Shown here: positions 43,091-51,891 of the stretch, in pieces
Layout of the letters: each line of letters starts with the position of its first letter
Position numbering within the stretch: position 1 is the first letter of the stretch
NCBI GenBank assembly: GCA_029975915.1
Contig: JARKOC010000542.1
Coordinates: 62,001 to 126,000, forward strand
Length of the DNA stretch: 64,000 bases
From: Bryobacteraceae bacterium
GTDB taxonomy: Bacteria; Acidobacteriota; Terriglobia; Bryobacterales; Bryobacteraceae
Direction: 5' to 3'
Notes under the pieces: model-generated
The model's input: only the letters and a program-made list of their open reading frames with translations
Told to the model about the DNA's origin: nothing
Databases searched by the model: none
Position numbers and translations under genes: made by a program

Positions 43091-44377
43091 TCAAAGAACG
43101 GGAATATCGATCTCTGTGCGGGTACCCTGGCCGGGCCTCGAATCGATACTGAGCCTGTAGTTGTCGCCAAACAGAACGTGGAGACGCTCGTTCACGTTGG
43201 AGACGCCGATTCCTGCCTGTTCGAGAATGGTTGCCAGCTTCGATTCCTCAATGCCGACGCCGTCGTCCTCGACTACAAGTGAAAGTCGTCCCGGCTCAGG
43301 AACACGGGCCGCCAGCCGGATGCGCCCGCCGTAGAGCTTGTTCGCGAGTCCATGCCGGATCGAGTTCTCAACGATGGGTTGAAGGATCATGGCGGGGATT
43401 TGGCTGTCGAGGGCTGCTTCGTCTATCTCCTTGTCCACCTTAAGGTTATCTCCAAACCGGACCATTTCGATCGAGAGATAATCATCGATGAACTGCAACT
43501 CGTCGCGCAGCGGGGCCAGGCTATCGGTCTTCCTCAGTAATCGCCGCAAAATGCTCGAAAGGCGATGGACCACGCGGCGCGCCTCGTCGGGCCGGGTCCT
43601 GATAAGCGAACTCACCGTATTCAGCGTATTGAACAGGAAGTGCGGATTAATCTGACTCGACAACGCCGACAGCCGGGCCTGAACGAGCAGTCTTTCCTTG
43701 GATTCGAGCAGCCGTTCGTTGCGTGCGCTGTTCCAGACCTTGAGAGGGATCGTCACGGCAAAAACCGTGGTGAGAAATACCGCTCCGGTACCCAACATGC
43801 CGCTGTTGGGGCCATACAGGGTAAACAAGTACCTGCCCTCGAACAACTCCTGGGCGAGCAGGCGCAGCAGTTCCGCGAGTAGCAGGGCTGCCAGGATGAC
43901 GACGTGGTAAACCCGCCGCTGGCGTTCAGCCGGATAGCGGATCAGCCTGTAGATGGAAAGGTCGAAGAACGGCGAGAAACGCCAGATCTCGTCATGGTCT
44001 GGCGCCAGATCGCGGAGGAGTCCGCCGATGAGGCCGACCGCGGCGTAGAGCGGCATGGACAGATATTCGCCGCTCAGCATGGCCGGCAGAGCGCATGCCG
44101 CGCCGGCGACAAGTCCTGATATGTAACCTCCAACGATACCTGCGACAATCGAACCCTCCAGCGACAAGTCGACACCCTGGTAGGCGCCGGAACTCAACCG
44201 GAAAGTGGCTCCAATCGCACAGAAGGTGGCGATGCCGAGAGCGACCTGAAGACGTTCGATCGTCGTCCGGTGCTCCCTCAGCAACAGGTTCAGGAACCGC
44301 GACGACCTCGAAAGAATACTGGCGAAGGAGGCGGCGACAGCCAGTTTCACCAGCAGGATGATGACTTGTTGTTCCAT
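43091..44377 (-). CDS. LytS/YpdA-type sensor histidine kinase
   Basis: 428 aa from the ATG at 44377. The N-terminal half has several membrane helices of the 5TM-5TMR-LYT type, with the ending GIVGGYISGLVAG. The cytoplasmic half has the His_kinase motif INPHFLFNTLNT with the phospho-acceptor His, and the ATPase domain with PMILQPIVENSIRHG-like N-box and VEDDGVGI G-box. Such kinases usually pair with a LytTR response regulator; none is adjacent. A longer frame to 44584 overlaps the divergent ribA and is unlikely. The 60-aa membrane gene follows. Confidence 0.9.
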   Translation of the reverse strand: MEQQVIILLVKLAVAASFASILSRSSRFLNLLLREHRTTIERLQVALGIATFCAIGATFRLSSGAYQGVDLSLEGSIVAGIVGGYISGLVAGAACALPAMLSGEYLSMPLYAAVGLIGGLLRDLAPDHDEIWRFSPFFDLSIYRLIRYPAERQRRVYHVVILAALLLAELLRLLAQELFEGRYLFTLYGPNSGMLGTGAVFLTTVFAVTIPLKVWNSARNERLLESKERLLVQARLSALSSQINPHFLFNTLNTVSSLIRTRPDEARRVVHRLSSILRRLLRKTDSLAPLRDELQFIDDYLSIEMVRFGDNLKVDKEIDEAALDSQIPAMILQPIVENSIRHGLANKLYGGRIRLAARVPEPGRLSLVVEDDGVGIEESKLATILEQAGIGVSNVNERLHVLFGDNYRLSIDSRPGQGTRTEIDIPVL

Positions 44378-44425
44378 ACTGCGCACACCGCCGGCGTCTC
44401 CGGCTTCAGGGCACGGACCAGAGGC

Positions 44426-44441
44426 CCCATTATAGAATGGG
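44426..44441. promoter_or_regulatory. Palindrome over a shared divergent promoter region
   Basis: CCCATT-ATAG-AATGGG is a perfect inverted repeat in the 80-base gap between the kinase and ribA. On the minus strand it contains TATAAT (44429-44434), a perfect -10 for the kinase; on the plus strand it contains TAGAAT near ribA. No good -35 was found for either. A regulator bound here would affect both genes. Confidence 0.5.
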
Positions 44442-44457
44442 AGTTTCAGGCAAGTGA

Positions 44458-45072
44458 ATGAACGGCAAGACGCCAGTTGAAATCCAGAAAGTAGCGGAAG
44501 CAGATTTACCAACTGAGTACGGGCACTTCCGCATCCACGGATTCGAAGTCGGTGGCGGCGATCAGTCTCAGGAAGTGGTAGCAATCGTGATGGGCGACAT
44601 CTCGGGGCCGGAACCTGTCCTGGTGCGAATCCACTCGCAATGTCTTACGGGTGATGTCTTTCACAGCCTGCGTTGTGACTGCCGGGCACAGTTGGATCTG
44701 GCGCTCGAGGCCGTGGCCGCTTCGGGGCGGGGCATGGTCATCTACGAGCAAATGGAGGGCCGCGGAATCGGGCTTCTCAACAAACTGCGCGCTTACCAGC
44801 TCCAGGACGCGGGGGCAGACACCGTCGAGGCAAATGAGCAATTGGGATTCGAAGCCGACTTACGCGCTTACGAGGCGCCCGCTGCCGTCCTGAATTGCTT
44901 CGGCGTCCGGTGCGTCCGCCTGATGACGAACAATCCTGAAAAGATCTCAGCCATCGAACAGGTGGGCATTACGGTCGTCGAGCGCATTCCTTGCCAGGTC
45001 CAACGCAGCGACAGGAGTGATGCCTATTTGCGGACGAAGAAAGACCGCATGGGGCACATGCTGGAATTGTAG
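44458..45072 (+). CDS. ribA: GTP cyclohydrolase II
   Basis: 204 aa stand-alone RibA, the first step of riboflavin synthesis. Zn ligands Cys62, Cys73 and Cys75 lie in QCLTGDVFHSLRCDC, and the substrate loop is YEQMEGRGIGL with the following DTVEANEQLGFEADLR. There is no fused DHBP synthase domain. The N-terminal 20 residues are slightly longer than in E. coli. Divergent from the histidine kinase; no other rib genes are present. Confidence 0.96.
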   Translation: MNGKTPVEIQKVAEADLPTEYGHFRIHGFEVGGGDQSQEVVAIVMGDISGPEPVLVRIHSQCLTGDVFHSLRCDCRAQLDLALEAVAASGRGMVIYEQMEGRGIGLLNKLRAYQLQDAGADTVEANEQLGFEADLRAYEAPAAVLNCFGVRCVRLMTNNPEKISAIEQVGITVVERIPCQVQRSDRSDAYLRTKKDRMGHMLEL

Positions 45073-45094
45073 CCGCTTTGCGGGCTCCCAAGCC

Positions 45095-45964
45095 TCAGCG
45101 GGACATCGTAGCGAACACCACCCCACCGGCGGCGCCACCAGCGACGGCCACAATGATCGCCACCTTCGCGCCTGAACTCATTCCCGCGCCCCCCTGTTTG
45201 GCGGGTGCGGATGAACCGGGCCTGGAAGTTCCCTGCGGGCTCGTTGGTCGGGCTGCGCCGCCCTGCGCGGCTGGCGTCAGCCGGGCCACTTCAACCACCC
45301 GGTCCGAGTTGCCCGCCGCGGCCGTCGTTGTGCCGGTCACATGAACGCGCTTGCCGGCATGTTCGCCGAACTCGGCTCCGCGCAGTTCGGATATGACATT
45401 GGTTAATTCGTCCCGGAGAATCCAGCGGCCGTTCTGCTGGCGAAGAGTCCCCATCATTGTGGATGTTCTGTCGTTGGCCGCCGCTGGCGTCACCGCAACC
45501 GCTTTGCCGGGCATCACTCTGGCCACCAGTATCCCGTCGCGATTGCTCACCCGGATAGTGCCGCTCAGCGCCCCGATCTGCAGTTGCCCGTCTGCGAGGT
45601 AGAGCTTGGTTCGGGAGTTGCCCTCGGGGCGGATATCAAAGCCCAACGCGTTCACCGGATAGCCCTTCGAGTTCGCGAAGACGCCACCGCCAGACCGAAG
45701 CTCCACCCTTTGGCCATCGAAACGCGCTGAACTCTGAGGCGCCAGCGAGGCCGCCACTCCATTAGAAAGCCGCACGCGGACTTCAGCCGCCATGGACTCG
45801 ACCACGCTACCTACCTCCACGTTCGCATTGCCTTGGATCAACGACTGGTTCAGCCGCAGCGGGCCCTCCGACACCGCCACACCAATGACTGGGCCGGCAG
45901 CGACGGCGGTCATGGACAGAACCGTGAACGCGAATACCAATCCTACTGTCTTAATCTTGAACAC
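45095..45964 (-). CDS. Exported FecR-like protein with C-terminal membrane helix
   Basis: About 289 aa from GTG 45964. A signal/anchor (about 4-22) is followed by a beta-rich region resembling the FecR domain: GSVVESMAAEVRVRLSNG, SSARFDG and a following loop of short strands. The C-terminus has a Pro/Ser/Gly/Ala-rich linker and a hydrophobic segment VAIIVAVAGGAAGG that may anchor it. Such proteins are often near exopolysaccharide or sigma-factor genes, but no sigma factor is here. Divergent from the TPR-like gene. Function unknown. Confidence 0.68.
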   Translation of the reverse strand: MFKIKTVGLVFAFTVLSMTAVAAGPVIGVAVSEGPLRLNQSLIQGNANVEVGSVVESMAAEVRVRLSNGVAASLAPQSSARFDGQRVELRSGGGVFANSKGYPVNALGFDIRPEGNSRTKLYLADGQLQIGALSGTIRVSNRDGILVARVMPGKAVAVTPAAANDRTSTMMGTLRQQNGRWILRDELTNVISELRGAEFGEHAGKRVHVTGTTTAAAGNSDRVVEVARLTPAAQGGAARPTSPQGTSRPGSSAPAKQGGAGMSSGAKVAIIVAVAGGAAGGVVFATMSR

Positions 45965-46126
45965 TGAAGCATTCCCCTGGCCGTTTGGTGGCTGCGGCGG
46001 AGGCAGGCCGCCTCTCGTTAGGTTAATCGAGTGTCCTCGCCCAGGCAAGCGAAAAGCCGCCTCCTCCTGCCGGGCGGATCAATCGGGCCTGATGCTACAA
46101 TCATCCAAGCCTGGAGCCCCTTTGTT

Positions 46127-47413
46127 TTGAGCCGTTTCGCCGAATCCCGCCGGAACGCCGCATTCGCCGCTGCGGCTTACGCCGTTCTGGCCACAGGCCT
46201 GGCGCTGCTCATCCTCCGCAGGGCGTATGTGAGCGATGCTATCACCGGCCCCATCCAATTCGCTGAGATGCGGCGCGTCTGCGCCTTTGATCAGGATAAT
46301 CCCGAGTGCGCGCTTCGACTAGCCATCAGGGCCGAACAGGACGGAGTAACGTCAACGGAGCTTTGGAAGAGCGCCGTAGAGTTAAATCGGCTTGACTCAT
46401 CTGTCCTGATCCAGGCGGCGCTCGCCCACGAGTCAACGGGTGATTTGGCGCGGGCCGAAGCGCTTCTTCTCGAAGCCGCCAACCGGAGCCTGACCTGGTT
46501 GCCAAGGTGGTCATTAGCAAACTTCTACCACCGTCGCGGGCAACTGACCCAACTGGCGCAATGGGCTCGTTTGGCCCTGGAACGTGGCTACGGTGACAGG
46601 ACGCCGCTGTTCTCGCTCTGCCTCGACAGCGGGTTCACGCACCTGGAAGTGTTTGAAAAGGCAGTTCCCATGCGGCATGCACCCAGCATCGAGGCTTTCA
46701 TGGAGTTCCTGCGGTCCAGGCCTCAGGCCGATGACGTTCTGGCTGCGCTGGTCTCGGCCAGTGCCGCTCTGCGGGAGACCGGTTCCGGCGGGGAACTGAT
46801 GCGATCGAGCATCGATCAACTCGTTCTCGCCTCCGACTATTTGCTCCAGGCCCGCCAGCCAGAACAGGCCCATGAGATCTGGATTTGGCTGCAAGCGAAT
46901 GGGGCGCTGCCACCTGAGTACCGGCGGACAGGCGAGACGCTGACGAACGCTTCTTTCTCCTCCAACCCGCTGGCCGCACCTGCTTTCGGATGGGTGATGG
47001 CGAAGGAAGTGGGAGTTGAAATCCTTCCCGGGATACCCCCAGGGCACGTGAAGATGGAGTTTTCCGGCAAGCAACCGGATTCATTCGTTGTGATGTCCCA
47101 GTGCATCAGGCTCGAAGCCGGCGGTTCTTTCCGTTTCACATACGAGGCATCCGGGAGCGGTGAAAGTGCCGTGGGCTCACATTTCCGCTGGACGCTGTCG
47201 GACTGGACCAGCGGCAAGGAGATCGCCGTATCCAACCTGGGAAATCCGGGCGCCGAACAATGGACGGAGGGCCAGATGCTCTGGCAGTCACCGGCGGCAG
47301 CGGGCTTCTACCGGCTTGCCCTGATCTACGCGCGTCCGCTGGGATCTCCTCGGCTCACCGGCGAACTCCGGATTCGGGCAGTGCGGTTGGAAGGCGGGGT
47401 GGCCAGCCAATGA
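46127..47413 (+). CDS. Membrane-anchored TPR-like protein of a polysaccharide locus
   Basis: About 428 aa from TTG 46127, preceded by GGAG; an upstream in-frame start at 46031 overlaps the likely promoter region of the divergent gene. One N-terminal membrane helix (AYAVLATGLALLIL) leads into helical TPR-like repeats (e.g. ESTGDLARAEALLLEAANRS), then a beta-sandwich C-terminus with SFRFTYEASGSGES. Similar architecture is seen in proteins of exopolysaccharide clusters; no function is known. Its stop overlaps the start of the O-antigen-ligase-like gene. Confidence 0.68.
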   Translation: MSRFAESRRNAAFAAAAYAVLATGLALLILRRAYVSDAITGPIQFAEMRRVCAFDQDNPECALRLAIRAEQDGVTSTELWKSAVELNRLDSSVLIQAALAHESTGDLARAEALLLEAANRSLTWLPRWSLANFYHRRGQLTQLAQWARLALERGYGDRTPLFSLCLDSGFTHLEVFEKAVPMRHAPSIEAFMEFLRSRPQADDVLAALVSASAALRETGSGGELMRSSIDQLVLASDYLLQARQPEQAHEIWIWLQANGALPPEYRRTGETLTNASFSSNPLAAPAFGWVMAKEVGVEILPGIPPGHVKMEFSGKQPDSFVVMSQCIRLEAGGSFRFTYEASGSGESAVGSHFRWTLSDWTSGKEIAVSNLGNPGAEQWTEGQMLWQSPAAAGFYRLALIYARPLGSPRLTGELRIRAVRLEGGVASQ

Positions 47414-48630
47414 TAGAGCCTGCACCGGACCGTGCGGTCAGCGCCACGGCGGCCTGGGGTGTGGCCATTCTGGTGTGCTTTGGCCTCTGCACGCTTTGGG
47501 TTCGTGATCGATGGGCGCTGGCCGTATTTCAATGTGGCTTTCTCTGCCTCGGATTTGCCCTTCTGGCTTGGCGGGCGATCCGGCCTTATCCCATCGCCGC
47601 CCACGCTTGCCTGTGGCCGATCAGCGGCGTGGTTGTCTGGGCGGGCGTGCAGATTGCACTCGGCCTGACGGTCCATCCATTCACGACTTGGGATGTGTTG
47701 GCGGAGTTCGCCGTCCATCTGGTGGCTGCGTGGCTGATGGCGCAGGCGGTTCGATCGCCTGCGGTCCGCTCGGCGCTAATGAGCGTCTGGGTCTGGGGTG
47801 CGGCCATTCTTGCCGCCCAAGGGTTGCTTCAGTGGCTATCAGGAGATGGCCGCGCGTTTTGGCTGTTCGGCACAGGGTACGAATCCGAGGTCCTCGGGCC
47901 GTTCGTCTACAAGAATAAGTTCGCCCAGTTTGCCGAGATGGTGGTCCCGATCGCTCTGTACGCGGCGCTCACTGGCGGCCTGAAAACCAGGGTTTACTTG
48001 ATCCCGGCGGCGATTTTGTTCTCCGCCGTCGTGGCTAGCGGGTCGAGAGCCGGCGTCGCCCTGCTGGCAGCCGAGGCATTGGCAATCCTCATTCTCTGCT
48101 GGATGCGAGGCATCGTCGGAGGAAGAAAAGCCGCGGCCCTTGGAGCTGCGGCGGCGATCTCGTTCGTGATCTGGGGGACCGTGGCCGGGTGGGACCTGCT
48201 GTTCGAGCGGATACTAACGCTGGACCCGCTCAGCGACCACCGGTGGCAAGTCATGTCCAGCGGCCTCGCCATGGCGCGCGATCATATCTGGGCCGGCGTG
48301 GGGCTGGGCTGCTGGCCACTGGTCTATCCCGCTTACGCCACCTTTGACATCGGAGTTGTGGTGAACCAGGCCCATTGCGATTGGTTGCAATGGACCGGCG
48401 AGGGCGGTTTGCCCATGCTGGTCCTGATGGGCTGGTTGCTTGCAGGGCTTGCGCGGAACGGTTGCCGGAGTATCCACGGCATCGGCATCATCTTCGTGAT
48501 GATCCACGCGCTGATTGATTACCCGTTCCATCAATTGCCTGCCTTTACCACATTCGTTCTCGTCACAGCCGTCCTGACCGGCATGGAGGACGGGGCCGAA
48601 GCTGATTCGCCGGGGCACAACTTGTCTTGA
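47410..48630 (+). CDS. O-antigen ligase/polymerase-like (Wzy_C) membrane protein
   Basis: 406 aa with about 11 hydrophobic segments. The O-antigen ligase signature is visible in the large periplasmic loop: the GPFVYKNKFAQFAEM region and a following GVGLGCWPLVYP segment with VNQAHCDWLQ. Members join glycans to lipid A or polymerise repeats. It starts at ATG 47410 within the previous stop (ATGA). The Wza-like gene follows after about 30 bases. It could polymerise the product of the surrounding exopolysaccharide genes. Confidence 0.83.
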   Translation: MIEPAPDRAVSATAAWGVAILVCFGLCTLWVRDRWALAVFQCGFLCLGFALLAWRAIRPYPIAAHACLWPISGVVVWAGVQIALGLTVHPFTTWDVLAEFAVHLVAAWLMAQAVRSPAVRSALMSVWVWGAAILAAQGLLQWLSGDGRAFWLFGTGYESEVLGPFVYKNKFAQFAEMVVPIALYAALTGGLKTRVYLIPAAILFSAVVASGSRAGVALLAAEALAILILCWMRGIVGGRKAAALGAAAAISFVIWGTVAGWDLLFERILTLDPLSDHRWQVMSSGLAMARDHIWAGVGLGCWPLVYPAYATFDIGVVVNQAHCDWLQWTGEGGLPMLVLMGWLLAGLARNGCRSIHGIGIIFVMIHALIDYPFHQLPAFTTFVLVTAVLTGMEDGAEADSPGHNLS

Positions 48631-48662
48631 CACACTCCATCCGCCTTCCGCACAGTGGATGT

Positions 48663-49649
48663 ATGAGCGGCAAGACCGCAGCCGCCGGATTCCTTCTGGG
48701 CGTGCTGATCCTGGAGTTGGCTTGGCCGGGCGCACGGGCGCAGACACAGAAGCCCCAGTCGCCGTCTGGCCCAATGGCTGATGCTGGGGCGGCTAATCTG
48801 CCAAGCCAGACAATCGGAAGGAACGATCTGCTGGCGATCTCGGTCTATGATGCCCCGGAGTTTACCAGGACGGTACGAGTCTCCTCCGAAGGGCATATCC
48901 GATTGCCGATGATTCAGGAGGCGATTCGCGCCGCAGGGCTCCTGCCCTCGCAACTCGAACAATCCATCGCCCAGGCGCTGACCAGGGAGGGGATTCTGGT
49001 GAAGCCGGTGGTCATGGTGACCGTCGCGGAGTACTCCTCGCGCGCCGTTTCAGTAGTGGGCGCGGTCCGCCGGCCAGTGACGTTTCAGGCGGTCGGACGC
49101 GTCACCCTGCTCGACGCCATCGCCCGAGCCGAGGGCCTCTCAGATACCGCGGGCCCGGAATTGGTCTTCACCAGGGACGATGAATCGGCTGTTGGGCAAA
49201 GATTGACTCGACGCATCCTTCTGCGCGACCTGATGGACTCCAGCCGGCCCGACCTCAACATCGAACTGCGCGGCGGCGAAGAGATACGGGTGCCGGAAGC
49301 TCGCAAGATCTTCGTCGCCGGCAACGTGAAGAAGCCAGGCGCCTTTGCCGTCCGCGAAGACGGCCAGATGACGGTGTTGAAGGCGCTTGCCCTTTCTGAA
49401 GGGCTTTCGCCCTATCCGCAGGACCATGCATACATCTATCGCCGTGATGAAGCCGCCGGGGGCGTTCGGGAGATCCAGGTCGAGTTGAAGAAAATCCTGC
49501 GGCGCGAGGCGGTGGATATCCCGCTTGTGCCCGAAGACACGCTTTACGTCCCGGAGGCCAGCGGCCGCAAGACAGCGTTTACCTTGACGGAAAAGATCGT
49601 CGGCTTTGGGCTGGCGACGGCCTCAGGCGTGCTGATTTGGCGGCGTTGA
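48663..49649 (+). CDS. Polysaccharide biosynthesis/export protein (Wza-like, SLBB)
   Basis: 328 aa. Signal peptide about 1-27 from the ATG at 48663 (no lipobox). A Poly_export domain follows with IGRNDLLAISVYDAPEFT, then two SLBB domains (YSSRAVSVVGAVRRPVTF and KIFVAGNVKKPGAF). A C-terminal hydrophobic helix ends the protein. Family members form outer-membrane or periplasmic channels for exopolysaccharide. It lacks a Wzc-type kinase next door. The 12-base gap to the converging hemQ holds no terminator. Confidence 0.9.
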   Translation: MSGKTAAAGFLLGVLILELAWPGARAQTQKPQSPSGPMADAGAANLPSQTIGRNDLLAISVYDAPEFTRTVRVSSEGHIRLPMIQEAIRAAGLLPSQLEQSIAQALTREGILVKPVVMVTVAEYSSRAVSVVGAVRRPVTFQAVGRVTLLDAIARAEGLSDTAGPELVFTRDDESAVGQRLTRRILLRDLMDSSRPDLNIELRGGEEIRVPEARKIFVAGNVKKPGAFAVREDGQMTVLKALALSEGLSPYPQDHAYIYRRDEAAGGVREIQVELKKILRREAVDIPLVPEDTLYVPEASGRKTAFTLTEKIVGFGLATASGVLIWRR

Positions 49650-49661
49650 CCGGAAGTGGCT

Positions 49662-50507
49662 TTAGACGATCGAGCCCGCCACTTCGCCGGCCATAAAGCC
49701 GGTAAGACCTTCCGGCCTCAAGCGAAGCGAAAGGTAGAAGGCTCCGAACAGGCCGTAGACGGCGCTGGCTTCGTCAAATCTCATCTCGTATACCAGTTGC
49801 TTGAATAGCAGGGCGTTGTCGGCAAACAGGTCCACGCCCCATTCCCAGTCGTCGAAGCCGATCGAACCGGAGATCACCTGCTTGACCAGTCCGGCGTATT
49901 TCCGTCCGATCGCTCCGTGTTCGGTCATCATCATTTGCCTCGCGGTGAAGTCTTCGGAATACCAGTTCCGATGCTCGCCCCGTTTTTTATCCATCGGGTA
50001 GAAGCAGAGGTAGCGCGTGTTCGGGATCTCCGGGTAGAGCCGGACGGCCATGGCCCTTCTCTGGCGGGCGAGTGTCTCTTCCATGGCCGTGGCCCAGGCT
50101 TCCGATCCTTGCTCGATTCCTTTGGCCGCGAGTTCGTCGTATATCTTGCGAGTGGACTCGTATAGGCCAAGCTCGACCGCGCTCACATAAGAGTTCACCT
50201 GTTCCAGATATTCGAACAACCGCAACTTTCTCACCTCGGCCTGCGCTTGAAGCAACGCCGGAAAGTCGGGCCGGAGATGGAGGAGCATCAGGTCGCCCTT
50301 GTGGCCGAGCATGGCAAAGGCCGCCGACTGCGAGCCCGCCGGAGCCGTACTGGCGCTCTCAAACCATTCCGAAGCCTCGCGCAGAGTCTGCGCCTGGCAG
50401 GCGGGATCGCAGCCCTTCCAAAGCTCCCAGCGGACACGGAACATCTGGTGCAATACGCTTGATCCGTCCAGCGTCATCGGCGCCATGGGCAATTGCGGTG
50501 TCGTCAT
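49662..50507 (-). CDS. hemQ: Coproheme decarboxylase (HemQ/ChdC, chlorite-dismutase-like fold)
   Basis: 281 aa. The HemQ-type core is visible: FYPMDKKR with the key Tyr, NWYSEDF, and the proximal-haem segment MMTEHGAIGRKYAG (His197). It converts iron-coproporphyrin III to haem b in the coproporphyrin-dependent pathway. The distal Arg of true chlorite dismutases was not seen, which supports HemQ. The protein begins at the ATG at 50507, with a longer frame to 50564 improbable. Haem supply fits the many cytochromes of the window. Confidence 0.88.
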   Translation of the reverse strand: MTTPQLPMAPMTLDGSSVLHQMFRVRWELWKGCDPACQAQTLREASEWFESASTAPAGSQSAAFAMLGHKGDLMLLHLRPDFPALLQAQAEVRKLRLFEYLEQVNSYVSAVELGLYESTRKIYDELAAKGIEQGSEAWATAMEETLARQRRAMAVRLYPEIPNTRYLCFYPMDKKRGEHRNWYSEDFTARQMMMTEHGAIGRKYAGLVKQVISGSIGFDDWEWGVDLFADNALLFKQLVYEMRFDEASAVYGLFGAFYLSLRLRPEGLTGFMAGEVAGSIV

Positions 50508-50699
50508 GTGAGTGATTGAGGGCAGTGGGCGCTGGAACACCCCTTGATAGGATTCCCAGCACATCCATCACTTATCATCTTCTCACCAGCGGCGTCTCGG
50601 ATGATAGTTCGTTTGGCAAGCTGCGGGTGCTGGCACCGGACCGTCATGCAAGGCTTGACGGTTCAGAGGTTTAGGGCTCCAAACTGGTAACATACCATC

Positions 50700-51650
50700 G
50701 TGCGGCAAACGGCCTCAGAGTGGCGCGACTACATCGTCTCACTCCCTGAGCGGGTAGTTCGTTCGGCCTCCGCGCTGGCCGGCGGGTTGCTCCATGAGAT
50801 CGGCGAGGCTACGTTGCCGCCCGCGTTCCGCAAAACCAGGCTCTATCGTTCGATGGTCGAGGCGATTCTGCGTTTCCTCATCGAACAGGTTGGCCAGGTG
50901 GAAGGAGTCTTCCCCGCCGAAGGGAAACTAGCCGAAGACTTCCTGATACGCCGCACTGCCGGAAACGGGGTTGAACTGATAGGGATTCTGGCGTTCAGGG
51001 CCTCGCCAGTCTGGGTGTTGGCCGCGCTGGCGGACCTGAGCGGCGCAGGAGCCCACGTAATGAAGGAGATCGGAGAAAGCCTCAAGAGAGAAGGGCTCCT
51101 GGCAGCCGATGCCGTCCCCGCCTCGATGGAGGAGATCCTGACCGGACTGGAATCTGCGGCCGGACGTACGGCCGAAGCCATCAACACTCCGCCGCTGGAC
51201 GTGGCCGATTTGAGGCGGGAATGGGAAGCGATCCGCCGCGAGTGGTTCGCGCTTCCAGCCCATAAGCTCGTTCCAGCCGAACGAATCGAATCAATCTGGC
51301 GCCGGATCTCGGCGACTGCCGGAAGTGAGCACCGATCGGTTTTCGACTTGTCCTCCTTGCTTGGCCTTTCTACCCTGACGAAAATACCGGAAGGATTCGT
51401 TTGGTTCGGCCGGAGCACGAAGGTCGCCGCCAGCCGCGCCGCTGGCCTATTCACCGAGCAGGTGCTTGACCACTACACACAAACACTTGATTCCATTGGC
51501 CAACAAGGGCTTGCGCAGTGGTGGGCGGCGGAGTTCAGACCGTATCTCGCGGCGGCAGCCAGCCAGTTTTCCCCACGACGCCGGGCGTGGTCCGAACGAT
51601 TACTCGGCCGTCAGGGATCCGGGGAATCCGGGCCGGGCTTCTCATCGTAA
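50700..51650 (+). CDS. Uncharacterised 316-aa protein
   Basis: No family recognised. It starts at GTG 50700. The sequence is mostly helical: a front half with FRKTRLYRSMVEAILRFLIEQVG, a central ILAFRASPVWVLAALADLSGAG hydrophobic stretch that might be one or two membrane-associated helices, and a C-terminal FVWFGRSTKVAASRAAG region. No cysteine or catalytic motif stands out. It is flanked by hemQ (divergent) and the M3 peptidase, with about 240 bases to the latter, so it may be monocistronic. Confidence 0.65.
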   Translation: MRQTASEWRDYIVSLPERVVRSASALAGGLLHEIGEATLPPAFRKTRLYRSMVEAILRFLIEQVGQVEGVFPAEGKLAEDFLIRRTAGNGVELIGILAFRASPVWVLAALADLSGAGAHVMKEIGESLKREGLLAADAVPASMEEILTGLESAAGRTAEAINTPPLDVADLRREWEAIRREWFALPAHKLVPAERIESIWRRISATAGSEHRSVFDLSSLLGLSTLTKIPEGFVWFGRSTKVAASRAAGLFTEQVLDHYTQTLDSIGQQGLAQWWAAEFRPYLAAAASQFSPRRRAWSERLLGRQGSGESGPGFSS

Positions 51651-51891
51651 CTCCCTGGTCGCTGCCTCGGATCGCCGCCTGCGAGAAACCATAGCTCAAG
51701 GGCCGGTTTGGCAAACCACACAATCTTGTGACAACTCATTGTAGGACAAGAAGAAAGCCGCTTATTGCCGGGACCAGCCATCCAAAAACAAGGAGCCCTA
51801 CCAGAGGATCGGCCTACCAAACAGATTCCTTTTCAATGAGTTGTCCAACGCACCCACTGAATTACCTGTGGCTGAAAGGTATGCTGAAAGA

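Noticed and set aside
44378..44584. N-terminal extension of the histidine kinase
   Set aside because: It overlaps the ribA start and the shared promoter region, and lacks membrane or sensor features. The ATG at 44377 begins the first membrane helix.
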